Assembly: GCA_028726465.1 (NCBI GenBank)
Contig: JAQYQB010000010.1
Coordinates: forward strand, 62,001-126,000
Reading direction: 5' to 3'
Length of the DNA stretch: 64,000 bases
Source: Mycobacteriaceae bacterium
Lineage (GTDB): Bacteria; Actinomycetota; Actinomycetes; Mycobacteriales; Mycobacteriaceae
A program made the translations under genes and the position numbers. Within the stretch, counting starts at the first letter, position 1, and the number at the start of each line of letters is the position of its first letter. This document shows positions 1 through 9,684 of the stretch, piece after piece. Below the pieces are notes generated by a model, which worked only from the letters and a program-made list of their open reading frames with translations, was not told the DNA's origin and did no database searches.

Positions 1-1380
<1,380 letters not shown>

Positions 1381-1534
1381 AGGGAGCTCCATTCCTTGTT
1401 TGAGAACTAAGATGTTCGCCATCGTCGCTCAGGTATTAGTTCCGCATACTCGCCCGGGCGCCCCGCGTGAGCGGGAAACTAGGGCGAAGTTAATAGCCAT
1501 GGGATATATACTTCGGAGACGACGTGAACGCGAT

Positions 1535-1565
1535 GGTTCATTTATCCATCATAGATGGCTGAACC
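1535..1565 (-). other. Stem-loop in the acn leader
   Basis: Two nested pairings: GGTTCA (1535-1540) with TGAACC (1560-1565), and CCATC (1546-1550) with GATGG (1554-1558), closed by a 3-base loop. The element lies within the predicted acn leader, just downstream of the promoter. It lacks a U-run, so it does not look like a terminator. Its role is unknown. Confidence 0.35.
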
Positions 1566-1578
1566 GTCGACTGCCTTA

Positions 1579-1584
1579 ACTATA
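1579..1584 (-). promoter_or_regulatory. -10 box of the acn promoter
   Basis: TATAGT on the minus strand, adjacent to the AcnR-like site. It predicts a transcription start near 1572 and an acn leader of about 190 bases. No convincing -35 element was identified. Confidence 0.4.
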
Positions 1585-1585
1585 A

Positions 1586-1601
1586 CAGTACGCGCGTTCT
1601 G
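1586..1601 (-). promoter_or_regulatory. Candidate AcnR operator upstream of acn
   Basis: The 16 bases CAGTACGCGCGTTCTG fit the C. glutamicum AcnR consensus (CAGnAC, three to four bases, GTACTG), as I remember it, with one mismatch. The site lies directly upstream of a TATAGT box that reads toward acn (1584 to 1579 on the minus strand), where a TetR-type repressor could block RNA polymerase. A transcript from this box would have a leader of roughly 190 bases. Match and position are seen in the sequence; function is inferred. The acnR gene itself would lie outside the window. Confidence 0.5.
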
Positions 1602-1756
1602 TTTCCAGCATTTTGACGCTTCGCGGCGAGTCGGATGCGCGTGGGCTGCGAGTTGATGCGTAATGTGGCCCCGTAAACAATCCCACCGGGTCCGGTCTAT
1701 TCCCAGCTCAACGCACTGTTGGGGAAGGACCTGGGATGCGACAAGGAGACGAGACG

Positions 1757-2245
1757 ATGATTCCGCAAGGGGTAGATGTTCCGGACTTGGCGGAACAGCT
1801 GGACCAGGATTCGGTTGCATTTACTAACCCCGTTTTAGCGGGGGACCCGGGTGCGCAGGCGGACGCGCAGGCCTCGTTGCGGGACGGCGACGGGATTGCC
1901 GTCGTGGACATCGCGGGCGGTTCGCCGGCCGATTATCGCGACGTCGCCCAGGAGCTGCAGGACGCCACCGGCCTGGATACGGTCATCGTCCAGTCTCCCG
2001 GAACTATCTCTGTGGTTAGTGATTCCTTGTCCCGCGCCGAGATTGAATCTGCCCAGGCCGGGGTCCCTACAGGGCTGGTGCAATCCGAGGCCCTCGACGC
2101 CTTCTATGTCGGCGTCGACCAGACTCCGTTTAGCTACGTGTCCGCTGCGATGGTCGTGGTCGCGGTTCTTGCCGTGGTCGGGGCAATCTGGGCCTTCCGG
2201 CAGGCGGTTCGCGGCGTCCAGCGAACCGAACCGGCTCCGGCCTAG
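1757..2245 (+). CDS. Rv1476-like (DUF6676) single-pass membrane protein
   Basis: A 162-residue protein of unknown function. Residues 1-115 form a soluble domain predicted to lie outside the cytoplasm. One membrane segment follows near residues 125-147 (SAAMVVVAVLAVVGAIWAF), with a short basic tail. Size, topology and position next to acn match the actinobacterial Rv1476 family, in which this neighbour is conserved. The ATG at 1757 was chosen because AAGGAGA ends 7 bases before it; that site lies downstream of the in-frame ATG at 1736, which therefore cannot use it. A strong terminator follows at 2408. The family link is by recall and is moderately secure. Confidence 0.75.
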   Translation: MIPQGVDVPDLAEQLDQDSVAFTNPVLAGDPGAQADAQASLRDGDGIAVVDIAGGSPADYRDVAQELQDATGLDTVIVQSPGTISVVSDSLSRAEIESAQAGVPTGLVQSEALDAFYVGVDQTPFSYVSAAMVVVAVLAVVGAIWAFRQAVRGVQRTEPAPA

Positions 2246-2407
2246 AGGGGTAGTGCGGGTGTTGCCGGCAGTAGGCGCACCCGCCGGCGCTAGGTGTCCG
2301 CGCTAAGAGCGTAACAATTGTCCATGTAACGATAGGGCCGCTTCTGGTCGTGGGGCCCGGGAATAAATCGGGGTCGGTAGGTGTTAAGGGGCGCCGCCGT
2401 TAGGCGC

Positions 2408-2440
2408 AGTGGTCAACCTTGTAGGGTTGACCACTTTTTC
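2408..2440 (+). terminator. Rho-independent terminator
   Basis: A perfect 11-bp stem (AGTGGTCAACC, 2408-2418, with 2425-2435) and a 6-base loop, running straight into a T-run. It ends transcription of the gene at 1757. Confidence 0.85.
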
Positions 2441-2640
2441 GATCCGCACGCCCGTCGGTGGGGCACGCGTTACATGATCGAGCAAGAAAAGCACGAAAGT
2501 GACGAAACTCACAGGCTTAGTCTCAAGTTGGTAACAGTGCTGGTGACGGCGAAATGTTAAGTGCTGTGACTTTACTTAACTCGTGTGGTTTGTGAGAAAC
2601 CTATGCGAGATATGGCGTATGTGCTTTATGGTTTCCATAG

Positions 2641-2806
2641 CAACTCATGAGGTGAATTGTGGAACATGGTTCACGGATTGAGGCTTGACTGGAACGTTCA
2701 GACGTACGCGGTACGGGCATGTGGGGAAGCACGCCAAGACCGGGCGAAGGGCCGTTGTGGTTGGGGTTCAACCGTTTGCCGAGTCCGGCAGTTGGCCTAT
2801 GGGTTG
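2641..2806 (+). ncRNA. Candidate c-di-AMP (ydaO/yuaA-type) riboswitch in the NlpC/P60 leader
   Basis: The gene-free stretch 2246-3120 lies between the terminator at 2408 and a secreted cell-wall hydrolase gene. Within it, CAACTCATGAGG (2641-2652) pairs with CCTATGGGTTG (2796-2806) with one bulge and one G-U pair, enclosing about 140 bases. Inside are blocks that resemble the ydaO core in order: GAGGTGAATT just after the first strand, GTGGGGAAGCAC (2721-2732), TTGGGGTTCAACC (2761-2773), and GCCGAGTCCGGCAGTTGGCC before the closing strand. The closing strand overlaps a short alternative hairpin, TTGGA/TCCAA, followed by TCTTTG (2804-2827). ydaO RNAs are known to precede wall hydrolase genes in actinobacteria. 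The match is by eye and imperfect. I see no other element in the remaining ~300 bases before the gene. Confidence 0.45.
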
Positions 2807-3120
2807 GAGTTAATGTCCAATCTTTGTATTACCAGCAGGCTAGGAGGAGACAAGTCGTAGGCCTTTACCTTTGTTCTTAAGTGTCGTGCCCATACCGACG
2901 GTCTTTCGTTCCGCGATGACCGATTTGCGGGGTGGCTGCTGCGCCCGGAGCTCATGCCGATGGGGAAGTCTGTGCCTGAGTCCGCCCAACAGCCGTTCCC
3001 ATAGACGGGATGGGTGAGCGCGCTCTTCTGCTCACGGTTGAGAACCTGCGGCTTCGGCATACTTTTGTGCGAGGTAGGCCTGTCTCAACACGCCTAGCTT
3101 GCTGGCCAAGGAGCATATTC

Positions 3121-4995
3121 GTGGCCACCACATCCAATGTGAACGCGCGGAGTAATTCCGGCCGTTCTTTCAAGTCCCGTTTCCGGGCGGCGTTTTCCGC
3201 TGTTGCCTGTACGGCAGCGTTGTCTACCGTCGCCACTTTGACCCCGACCGTTGCCAACGCCGATGAGCCGGGCGACGACCTGAAGCGCCTGACCCGGGAA
3301 CTTACCCGCGGTAGCAGCTCGATCTCCGACGTCGCCGGCGCCATTGCCGACGTCCAGGGCGAGATCTCTCGCCTGGAGGGCGAGATCGGTCGCTACCGCG
3401 AGATCGTCAACCAAGCTTTGGTCGACCTCCAGGACGCGCGCACCGAGGCCCAGCAGGCCCGCGACGGCGCCGCCACCGCCAAGGAAGAACTCAACGGCGC
3501 CCAGGTCGACGTCGAAAAGGCGCAGGAAAAGCTCGACGAGATTTCCCGCTCGGTCTACCGCCGCTCCGGTACCTCGGACGCGGTGACCAACGCCGCCGGC
3601 GCCGACGCGCGGGCGGAGAAGCTGGAGCGCCAGAGCTACCTGGCGGACCAGTCCGATAAGCAGCGTGCCGTCGTCGAAGACCTGGAAAAGGTTCGCACGC
3701 AGAAGGCCAACAAGGAATCCCAGCTGCGCCTGGCCAAGGAACTGGCCGACCAGCGCGAGGAGCGCGCGACCTCCGCCGAAGAGGACGCCCGTAAGACCCT
3801 GGAAGACTCCCTGGCCGAGGTGGAAAAGATCTCCGCCGAGCGCGACGAACTGGCGCACCAGGAAGAAGACGCCCAGGAAGCATTGGATGCGGCCCGCGGT
3901 CACTCGCACAGCGCTAACCGCGGCACTGAAGACGCCGACAAGGATGACAACCAGTCTGCTGCTAGCGGCCGCTCGCAGTCCGCGACTGCGACCTCGACGG
4001 CCGCCCCACGGGAGGAGTCGACCTCCACTCGCGCGGGCGCTGAAAACAGCACCTCGGCCCAGGCCTCGACCTCGGAGAGCGCCTCCGCATCCGAGTCTTC
4101 TGCCTCGACTGAGTCCGCTGGTTCGTCTGAATCCGCGGAGCCGACCGAGGCCCGCGATTCCTCGGCTACCTCCACCAGCGCGGAGAGCGCCGGCGCGGGC
4201 AACAACGGCTCGCAGCAGGATGAGCCGACCGTGCAGGGGCTCGAGTCGGCACCGCGTTCCGGTGCCGGCGATGCCGACTCCGGTGACCAGCTGAGCGCAC
4301 GCGAGAATGGTTCTTCGGCAGAGGACATGGCAGTGCTGTCGAGCGCGGCCATGGCCGTGGCAGAGGGCATTGTGGCCGGTTCTCAGCCGGTGCACTCGCA
4401 GCTCGAGGAAGCTACCGCGGACGAGTCCACCGGTAGCCTTCCGGCCCTGCAGGGCGAGGGTCAGGGCGAAGAGGACGCGGACCTGACGAGCCAGCTGGGC
4501 GGCGTGCTGGAGGAGCTCGAGACCTCTGACTCGGTGACCGAAGAGGCCAGCGACGCTGTCTCCGACATGGGCCGCGAGGCTCAGATCGAGGCCGTCATCG
4601 CGCGAGCCGAGTCCCAGATCGGCGTGCCTTACGCCTGGGGCGGCGGCGACGCCAACGGCCCGACCCAGGGTATCCGCGACGGCGGCGTGGCCGACTCCTT
4701 CGGCGACTACAACAAGGTTGGCTTCGACTGCTCCGGCCTGGTGCTCTACGCCTTCGCCGGCGTGGGCATCTCCCTGCCGCACTTCACCGGTTACCAGTAC
4801 AACCACGGCGAGAAGATCCCGACCTCCGAGATGGAGCGTGGCGACCTGATCTTCTACGGCCCCAACGCCTCGCACCACGTCGCCATCTACTTGGGTGACG
4901 GCATGATGCTGGAGGCCCCGCAGTCGGGCCAGAACGTGCAGAAATCTCCGGTGCGTTACGGGGGTATGGCACCGTATGCCGTACGTCTCATCTAG
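3121..4995 (+). CDS. Secreted NlpC/P60 peptidoglycan hydrolase with coiled coil
   Basis: A 624-residue exported protein expected to cleave peptide cross-bridges of peptidoglycan during cell separation. The GTG start at 3121 has AAGGAG ending 7 bases upstream. Residues 1-47 form a signal peptide with a basic start, a hydrophobic stretch and a cut near VANADE. A long coiled coil follows (about 50-260), then a low-complexity Ser/Ala/Thr/Glu region (about 265-440). The C-terminal NlpC/P60 domain (about 490-624) has the catalytic Cys537 in FDCSGL and His586 in HHVAIYLG. The architecture and the position next to hemH match corynebacterial cg1735/DIP1281, whose loss gives cell-separation defects, as I recall. 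The gene has a ~300-700-base leader that may carry a riboswitch. Family very secure. Confidence 0.93.
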   Translation: MATTSNVNARSNSGRSFKSRFRAAFSAVACTAALSTVATLTPTVANADEPGDDLKRLTRELTRGSSSISDVAGAIADVQGEISRLEGEIGRYREIVNQALVDLQDARTEAQQARDGAATAKEELNGAQVDVEKAQEKLDEISRSVYRRSGTSDAVTNAAGADARAEKLERQSYLADQSDKQRAVVEDLEKVRTQKANKESQLRLAKELADQREERATSAEEDARKTLEDSLAEVEKISAERDELAHQEEDAQEALDAARGHSHSANRGTEDADKDDNQSAASGRSQSATATSTAAPREESTSTRAGAENSTSAQASTSESASASESSASTESAGSSESAEPTEARDSSATSTSAESAGAGNNGSQQDEPTVQGLESAPRSGAGDADSGDQLSARENGSSAEDMAVLSSAAMAVAEGIVAGSQPVHSQLEEATADESTGSLPALQGEGQGEEDADLTSQLGGVLEELETSDSVTEEASDAVSDMGREAQIEAVIARAESQIGVPYAWGGGDANGPTQGIRDGGVADSFGDYNKVGFDCSGLVLYAFAGVGISLPHFTGYQYNHGEKIPTSEMERGDLIFYGPNASHHVAIYLGDGMMLEAPQSGQNVQKSPVRYGGMAPYAVRLI

Positions 4996-5014
4996 CGTCG
5001 CCAAATATTAAGCC

Positions 5015-5030
5015 ACCAACTTTAGTTGGT
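5015..5030. repeat. Small perfect inverted repeat before hemH
   Basis: ACCAAC, four bases, GTTGGT. It sits between the hydrolase stop and the hemH -10 box and has no U-run. It could be a weak hairpin or an operator; no function can be assigned. Confidence 0.4.
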
Positions 5031-5035
5031 ACTGT
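5030..5035 (+). promoter_or_regulatory. -10 box of hemH, probably leaderless
   Basis: TACTGT ends 7 bases before the ATG at 5043. This spacing would start the mRNA at or next to the start codon. AGGA is only 2 bases from the ATG, too close for a normal ribosome binding site, which supports the leaderless reading. Confidence 0.45.
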
Positions 5036-5042
5036 CAGGATT

Positions 5043-6128
5043 ATGACTGACGCACAACAGACTAATCCTGGCTATGACGCCCTCCTCGTTCTTTCTTTCG
5101 GTGGCCCGGAAGGAAACGAGGAGGTCGTCCCGTTTCTGGAGAACGTCACTCGCGGCCGCGGCATCCCTCGGGAGCGCCTCGTGAAGGTCGGCGAGCACTA
5201 TTTCCACTTCGATGGTGTCAGCCCGCTCAATGGGCTCAACCGCGAAATCATCGACAATGTCAAGGGCGAGCTCGCCCGCCGTGGCATGGATCTGCCCATC
5301 TACTTCGGCAACCGCAACTGGCACCCGTTTGCCAACGAGGCAGCGGAGCAGATGGCCGCCGACGGCGTGCGCCGCGCGCTCGTCTTCGCTACCTCCGCCT
5401 GGGGCGGCTACTCCGCCTGCCGGCAGTACGACGAGGACATCGTCGCCATGCGTAAGCACCTGGCGGAGCAGGGTCTGCCCGAGATTGAGTTCACGAAGCT
5501 GCGGCAGTTCTACTCCCACCCGAAGTTCATCGGGGAGATGGCCCGCGCGCTCAAGGACGCGTGCGCGGAGATCCCGCAGGACAAGTGGGACAGCACCCGC
5601 GTGCTTTTTACCGCCCACTCGGTGCCGAACGCGCACGACGCCGTCGGCGGCGCGGAAGGCGACAAGAACCTCTACTCCCGCCAGGTGGCGGAGGCGGCCC
5701 GGCTCATCGCCGAGCAGGCGGGGATTGGCCGCTACGACCTGGTGTGGAACTCCCGCTCCGGCAACCCGGCCACGCCGTGGCTGGAGCCGGACATCGTGGA
5801 CCACGCCACGGACATCCACAACGACGAGGGCGTGGATGCGATCGTCGTCTGTCCGGTGGGCTTCATCTCCGATCACATGGAGGTCATCTGGGACCTGGAC
5901 TCGGAGCTGGCCGAGGCTTGCCGCGAGATGGGGGTCGAGATGTCGCGCACCCGGACCGCCGGGCCGACCCCGGCCTTTACCGAGATGATCGTCGATCTCG
6001 TCGAAGAGATGACCGCCGGCGCGCCCCGCGAGGACCTAGGCGAGGTCACCACCCAGGGCTGCACCGTCAACGGCGAGCCCTGCGCCCCGGGCTGCTGCGA
6101 CATCTGGTCGCTGCGTAAATCCAGCTAG
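5043..6128 (+). CDS. hemH: Ferrochelatase (coproporphyrin type) with C-terminal Cys cluster
   Basis: Inserts ferrous iron into a porphyrin. In actinobacteria the substrate is coproporphyrin III, in the coproporphyrin-dependent heme pathway, in the cytoplasm. The protein has 361 residues. It shows [11 protein letters not shown] at the start, the active-site TAHSVP motif near residue 195, and the C-terminal [13 protein letters not shown] run that binds a 2Fe-2S cluster in actinobacterial ferrochelatases. The start is supported by a -10 box 7 bases upstream. It follows the NlpC/P60 gene, as in other corynebacteria. Its TAG stop overlaps the stop of the convergent gene at 6125 through a shared CTAG. 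Identity very secure. Confidence 0.96.
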   Translation: MTDAQQTNPGYDALLVLSFGGPEGNEEVVPFLENVTRGRGIPRERLVKVGEHYFHFDGVSPLNGLNREIIDNVKGELARRGMDLPIYFGNRNWHPFANEAAEQMAADGVRRALVFATSAWGGYSACRQYDEDIVAMRKHLAEQGLPEIEFTKLRQFYSHPKFIGEMARALKDACAEIPQDKWDSTRVLFTAHSVPNAHDAVGGAEGDKNLYSRQVAEAARLIAEQAGIGRYDLVWNSRSGNPATPWLEPDIVDHATDIHNDEGVDAIVVCPVGFISDHMEVIWDLDSELAEACREMGVEMSRTRTAGPTPAFTEMIVDLVEEMTAGAPREDLGEVTTQGCTVNGEPCAPGCCDIWSLRKSS

Positions 6129-6901
6129 CGGGCGAAATCGCTGAGCGCGTAGGCCACCCCGGCCATGCGCGCCTGGCGGATGTGCCGCCACAGGCGCAGC
6201 AGCTGGGGATCCAGGCTGTGATCGCCCAGGCGATCCGTGACGGTCTCGATGATGGCCGCCACGCGATCGGCGCGGGCGAAAAGCTTAGCCGCGCGCCCCG
6301 GCACGCACGACGGCAGGCCGGGGGTGTCGTAGAAATCCGCGAGCGTGCCGACGGTAAGCCGGGCGTCGGCGGCGTTTATCTTACGCTGCCCGGTGGCCTC
6401 GATGAGCTGCGCGGATTCTTCCGTCGCAGCTGAAAGCACAGCGTTCGCCTCGCCGGGGCTGAGCCAGGCCGGCTCGGGCAGGCGCCCGGCCACCTCGTAG
6501 GCGAACCACCAGGTCGCCCCGTCGTGAAAGTCGGGGGCTAAGACCAGGTGGCGGTCAGGATCTGCGGTGCGCACGACGATACCGCCGGCCCCGTTCGCCG
6601 CCACGTGTTCCGCGGCCTCCGTACCCGCGGGCAGGGCGGGAGGATCCCCGGGGCCGGAGAGAATCAACCGCAGCGCCGGCTCCGGCCGGGAGCCCGGCGA
6701 CAGCTCGGCGTCGTCTGCGGCGTTGTCGCGGATGAGCCGCAGCAGCTCAATACCGGGCTCGCCGTGGCGGACATAGACCGGCCCGCCAAGCTCCTCGAGG
6801 GCCTGCAGCGTCGCATCCGCCGACTCGTGGTGGTAGAGCCAGGCTCCCAACCAGACGGCGGTGTTTTGCAGTGGTAACCACACCTCGGCGCGCATATCCA
6901 T
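6125..6901 (-). CDS. Conserved hypothetical protein
   Basis: A 258-residue soluble protein that I do not recognise. It begins [18 protein letters not shown] and has alternating acidic and hydrophobic stretches, with no signal peptide or membrane segment. The N-terminal half reads like an alpha/beta fold. The C-terminal part is helical and contains several His, Arg and Trp residues. The ATG at 6901 is chosen because TAGACT (minus strand, 6915-6910) ends 8 bases upstream, which suggests a leaderless mRNA; the ATG at 6895 is an alternative. It is divergent from the DUF3097 gene across only 33 bases, and it ends on the CTAG shared with hemH. The codon pattern is coding-like; the function is unknown. 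Confidence 0.7.
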   Translation of the reverse strand: MDMRAEVWLPLQNTAVWLGAWLYHHESADATLQALEELGGPVYVRHGEPGIELLRLIRDNAADDAELSPGSRPEPALRLILSGPGDPPALPAGTEAAEHVAANGAGGIVVRTADPDRHLVLAPDFHDGATWWFAYEVAGRLPEPAWLSPGEANAVLSAATEESAQLIEATGQRKINAADARLTVGTLADFYDTPGLPSCVPGRAAKLFARADRVAAIIETVTDRLGDHSLDPQLLRLWRHIRQARMAGVAYALSDFAR

Positions 6902-6909
6902 GACGGGAC

Positions 6910-6915
6910 AGTCTA
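6910..6915 (-). promoter_or_regulatory. -10 box for the gene at 6901, probably leaderless
   Basis: TAGACT on the minus strand, 8 bases before the ATG at 6901. It lies back to back with the plus-strand box at 6921, only 5 bases apart. Confidence 0.45.
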
Positions 6916-6920
6916 GTAGA

Positions 6921-6926
6921 TAAGAT
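6921..6926 (+). promoter_or_regulatory. -10 box for the DUF3097 gene, probably leaderless
   Basis: TAAGAT ends 8 bases before the ATG at 6935, and no Shine-Dalgarno-like sequence lies between them. The divergent box at 6915-6910 implies that the two -35 regions fall inside the opposite gene. Confidence 0.45.
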
Positions 6927-6934
6927 ATTCCGCC

Positions 6935-7789
6935 ATGAGCTTCAACTCCCGAGACCCCTACGGCGGCGATATTTTCGCCGGACACGCGCGCAAGCAGCCG
7001 AAGAACTACCCCGAGGTGCCTGCCGAACCCGGGCTCGTGGTGGAGGTCCGCGGGGACGAGCAGGAATTTACCGGGGCGGTCCAAGGCGTGGATAAGACGG
7101 TCTTCGGCGAGGTCGTTCGGCTCGCCGACCGCCACGGCAACGAGCGGGTGTTCAACCTAGTCAAAGGCGGCTTCCTCATCGAGGGCAAGCCAGTGACCCT
7201 GGTGCGTTACGTGGAAAAGCAAGCCCCGCGCCGCTCGAACTCCGGCTCCCGGCGGGTGGAAAACCTCGAGGCCAAAGTCGCCGCGCCGTCGCGCATTTGG
7301 GTCGAAGGCATCCACGACGCCGCGATCGTGGAGAAGGTCTGGGGCCACGACCTGCGCGTCGAGGGCGTGGTCGTCGAATACCTCGAGGGCTTAGACAACC
7401 TGCCGGAGCGGCTCGCGGAGTTTCGCCCCGAGCCCGGGCGCCGCATTGGCGTGCTGGCCGACCACCTAGTCGAAGGTAGTAAGGAGAGCCTGCTGACCCG
7501 CGCGGTCGGCCCGGACTGCCTGGTCACCGGGCACCCGTACATCGATATCTGGGCCGCGGTAAAACCGGAGCGCCTGGGCCTTAAGAGCTGGCCGGAAGTG
7601 CCCTACGGCGAGGATTGGAAGACGGGTATCTGCAAGCGCGTGGGCTGGTCCGATCCGAAGGAAGGCTGGCACCGCGTCTACAGCGCGGTGAATTCCTTCC
7701 GCGACCTAGAGCCCAGCCTGATCGGCGCGGTCGAGCGCCTCGTGGACTTCGTGACCACCCCGGAGCTTTCCAAGGAGGACCTGCTCTAG
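6935..7789 (+). CDS. DUF3097 family protein
   Basis: A 284-residue soluble protein of the actinobacterial DUF3097 family, function unknown. It begins MSFNSRDPYGGDIF and carries family stretches such as RIWVEGIHDAAIVEKVWGHD and GVLADHLVEGSKE, with an acidic C-terminus. These segments resemble a TOPRIM-like nucleotidyl fold (an early Glu, then a later LADH). That is my inference and would fit a nucleic-acid-related role. It is divergent from the gene at 6901. Its TAG stop overlaps that of the convergent gene at 7786 through a shared CTAG. Family assignment is secure; no experimental function is known to me. Confidence 0.88.
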   Translation: MSFNSRDPYGGDIFAGHARKQPKNYPEVPAEPGLVVEVRGDEQEFTGAVQGVDKTVFGEVVRLADRHGNERVFNLVKGGFLIEGKPVTLVRYVEKQAPRRSNSGSRRVENLEAKVAAPSRIWVEGIHDAAIVEKVWGHDLRVEGVVVEYLEGLDNLPERLAEFRPEPGRRIGVLADHLVEGSKESLLTRAVGPDCLVTGHPYIDIWAAVKPERLGLKSWPEVPYGEDWKTGICKRVGWSDPKEGWHRVYSAVNSFRDLEPSLIGAVERLVDFVTTPELSKEDLL

Positions 7790-8355
7790 GCCTGGTTGCC
7801 GCGCTCCAAAAGGCGGACGGCTAGTTGCCAGCCGGCGCTCTCGGCCGCCCAGCCGGCGGCTTGCAGGCGCTGGGACATCGCCTGCTTGGAGATGCCGAGC
7901 TCCTCGGCCGCCTCTTTCTGGTTGTAACCGGAACGCACCAGGGAGGTGGCCTCGCGCCCCTCGGCGGTGCGCTTATGGAGCACGTAGCCGAGCAGTCCGA
8001 AGGCGGCGGCGATGTCGTCCGCCTCCGACTTGCGGGCGCGCACGTCCGTCTTGGCCCGGACCTGGCCGGCGCGGGCGGAGCGCCCCAAGGCCCCGGAGGC
8101 CGTCGCGCGTGCCACGGCTTTGTCGGTGGCGCCGGGGCACAGACCGATCCCGACGGCCCAATCGCCGTCGGCCAGCAGCGCCATGACGACCTCGCAGACC
8201 GACGAGGGGGAGTCGACCACGGTGCAGATGTCCTCCACGCCGAGGATGGTGAAATCGTCGACGCCGTCGAGGGTGGCGAGCGCCTGGGCGGAACGCTTGA
8301 CGAGGTCGGCGCGGTGCATGGAGGAACCGCGGTAGCGAGCGTGCACGGCGAGCAT
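7786..8355 (-). CDS. HTH protein with an N-terminal SatD-like domain
   Basis: A 189-residue protein. The N-terminal ~110 residues (MLAVHARYRGSSMHRADLVKR; LADGDWAVGIGLCPG) recall SatD-family proteins, in which a cyclase-like fold precedes a DNA-binding segment. The C-terminal ~60 residues contain a clear helix-turn-helix: GYNQKEAAEELGISKQAMSQ. This is probably a transcriptional regulator whose N-terminal domain senses something unknown. AAGGAG lies 11 bases before the ATG at 8355. The gene stands alone and is convergent with DUF3097, sharing a CTAG stop. The HTH is clear; the SatD comparison is by eye. Other corynebacterial annotations might simply say DNA-binding protein. Confidence 0.7.
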   Translation of the reverse strand: MLAVHARYRGSSMHRADLVKRSAQALATLDGVDDFTILGVEDICTVVDSPSSVCEVVMALLADGDWAVGIGLCPGATDKAVARATASGALGRSARAGQVRAKTDVRARKSEADDIAAAFGLLGYVLHKRTAEGREATSLVRSGYNQKEAAEELGISKQAMSQRLQAAGWAAESAGWQLAVRLLERGNQA

Positions 8356-8425
8356 AGGGATCCAGCTCCTTCCCGGAAGTGGCCAATAGGGAACTATGGC
8401 AAGGCAAAAGCCTTGACCTTTTCTT

Positions 8426-9175
8426 TTAGTCTACTTCCTGGGCTTGACTTAGTTGAGGTTGGGGTAGCCGGGACTCAACATAGAGGCCGCCCAGCCCGGC
8501 GGCTGCGGCAAGGAGGAACGCGGCGAGGATCCAGGGGGAGAGCCCGCTCGTGAGGGCCTCGCCGAAGAAGACACCGATGACCGTCGTGGGGATGGAACCG
8601 ACCAAAGTCGCGCTGACGAATTGCCAGAACGGGATACTCGTCAGGGCGGCGGTGTAGTTGAGTAGGGAGAAGGGCACGCCCGCCACCATGCGCAGGCTGC
8701 AGATGGCCAGCCAGCCGCGGCGGGCCAGTCGGGCGTTAAGTCCGGCCACCGCCGGGTGGGATAACCGCGGGCGCATCCACTCGCCGAAGAGCTTGCGCAC
8801 GCCCAAGAAGGCGAGCGCGGCCGATACCGTCAGGCAGACCAGCGCCAGGCTAAGCCCTAGCACCGGCCCGAAGAGGATGCCCGCCGCCACGGTCCAGATG
8901 GTCCGCGGAAGGGGAAAGAGGGTAAAGACGATATAGGACAGCGCGAAAAGCACTACGAAGAAATCGCCGTACTGCTGCGCGCCGGCCCGCAGGTCGGCCA
9001 ACTCGGGTACGTCGACATAGCGCGCCGCCACCGCGAGGGCGGCCACGGCCACGAGGATGACCAGCCAACGCCGCCAGCCCAACCCACACAGCGTGCGCAC
9101 GGCGTCGCGCGCGACCTGGGCCAAGAAGCTGCCGAAGCTGCGCAACCAGCCCCACGCGGAGTTCTCATCGTGCAT
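8426..9175 (-). CDS. TVP38/TMEM64 (VTT/DedA-like) membrane protein
   Basis: A 249-residue integral membrane protein of the SNARE-associated/DedA-like family. In bacteria, members of this family are implicated in lipid handling across the membrane. It has a membrane segment near residues 35-55, then 4-5 more. The VTT core is visible in FPLPRTIWTVAAGILFGP, the F/Y-rich helices, and GVPFSLLNYTAALTSIPFWQF. The last ~25 residues form a soluble tail. The ATG at 9175 was preferred because AAGGTGG lies about 5 bases upstream; the GTG at 9184 is the longer option. No operon partner is seen. Family assignment secure, substrate unknown. Confidence 0.88.
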   Translation of the reverse strand: MHDENSAWGWLRSFGSFLAQVARDAVRTLCGLGWRRWLVILVAVAALAVAARYVDVPELADLRAGAQQYGDFFVVLFALSYIVFTLFPLPRTIWTVAAGILFGPVLGLSLALVCLTVSAALAFLGVRKLFGEWMRPRLSHPAVAGLNARLARRGWLAICSLRMVAGVPFSLLNYTAALTSIPFWQFVSATLVGSIPTTVIGVFFGEALTSGLSPWILAAFLLAAAAGLGGLYVESRLPQPQLSQAQEVD

Positions 9176-9241
9176 GCCGGCCACCTTGCTCTATGCCTGT
9201 GCTCTCTATCAGTGTTGTGCGAAGTCGACGTGGTGCAGAAA

Positions 9242-9275
9242 GAAAAATCCCGCGTTCTTGTTCGAAGAACGCGGG
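9242..9275 (-). terminator. Terminator of tRNA-Leu
   Basis: An 11-bp perfect stem (CCCGCGTTCTT, 9249-9259, with 9265-9275) followed on the minus strand by ATTTTTC. It lies 10 bases beyond the tRNA 3' end. Confidence 0.85.
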
Positions 9276-9285
9276 AGAGTCATTG

Positions 9286-9371
9286 TGCCCGGAGGGGGAC
9301 TTGAACCCCCACGTCCGTTAATAGGACACTAGCACCTCAAGCTAGCGCGTCTGCCATTCCGCCACCCGGGC
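9286..9371 (-). tRNA. tRNA-Leu, anticodon GAG
   Basis: Read on the minus strand, the acceptor stem GCCCGGG pairs with TCCGGGC and discriminator A. The anticodon stem-loop is CTAGC-TTGAGGT-GCTAG, so the anticodon is GAG. The T arm is GGGGGTTCAAGTCCCCC, and a long variable arm typical of tRNA-Leu is present. CCA does not appear to be encoded. It has its own terminator just downstream. Confidence 0.95.
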
Positions 9372-9552
9372 AGGGTGTTTTCAGCCGTTACCGGCTTCGG
9401 CACTCCCAAAACTCTAGCCTGCCGGCGGCGGGCAAACAAATCGCCAGCACAGGGCCGTAAACGCCCGCGTGATTATGGAACCATTGTTAGGGAGTTCCTT
9501 TCCTTCCCCGAGTGGGCAAGGGAGGGCGGCTGCCCTCCGCGGGCGCGGTCCA

Positions 9553-9602
9553 GGCAACTGGCGGGGCAACTGGCGGCGCAGTTCCACTTTTTGAACTGCG
9601 CC
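9553..9602. repeat. Tandem 12-mer and perfect inverted repeat upstream of tRNA-Leu
   Basis: The interval 9372-9684 holds no gene. It contains GGCAACTGGCGG twice in tandem (9553-9564, 9565-9576). The second copy runs into a perfect 10-bp inverted repeat (GGCGCAGTTC at 9575-9584 and its complement at 9593-9602) with an 8-base loop. No U-run follows. The tRNA promoter should also lie in this interval. Confidence 0.6.
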
Positions 9603-9684
9603 AAACTCTGGGGTGCGGTGGGAGGATGAATATGGTGCGCGTTACTGACAGACACGGAATGTGTTTTCCGGTACAAATGGGAGT

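Noticed and set aside
2657..2860. 67-codon frame in the NlpC/P60 leader
   Set aside because: No ribosome binding site, coding-unlike composition, and it overlaps the structured leader.
3094..5004. 636-codon minus-strand frame opposite the NlpC/P60 gene
   Set aside because: Repetitive Arg/Gly/Leu/Val composition with no domain; caused by the GC3 bias of the real gene on the other strand.
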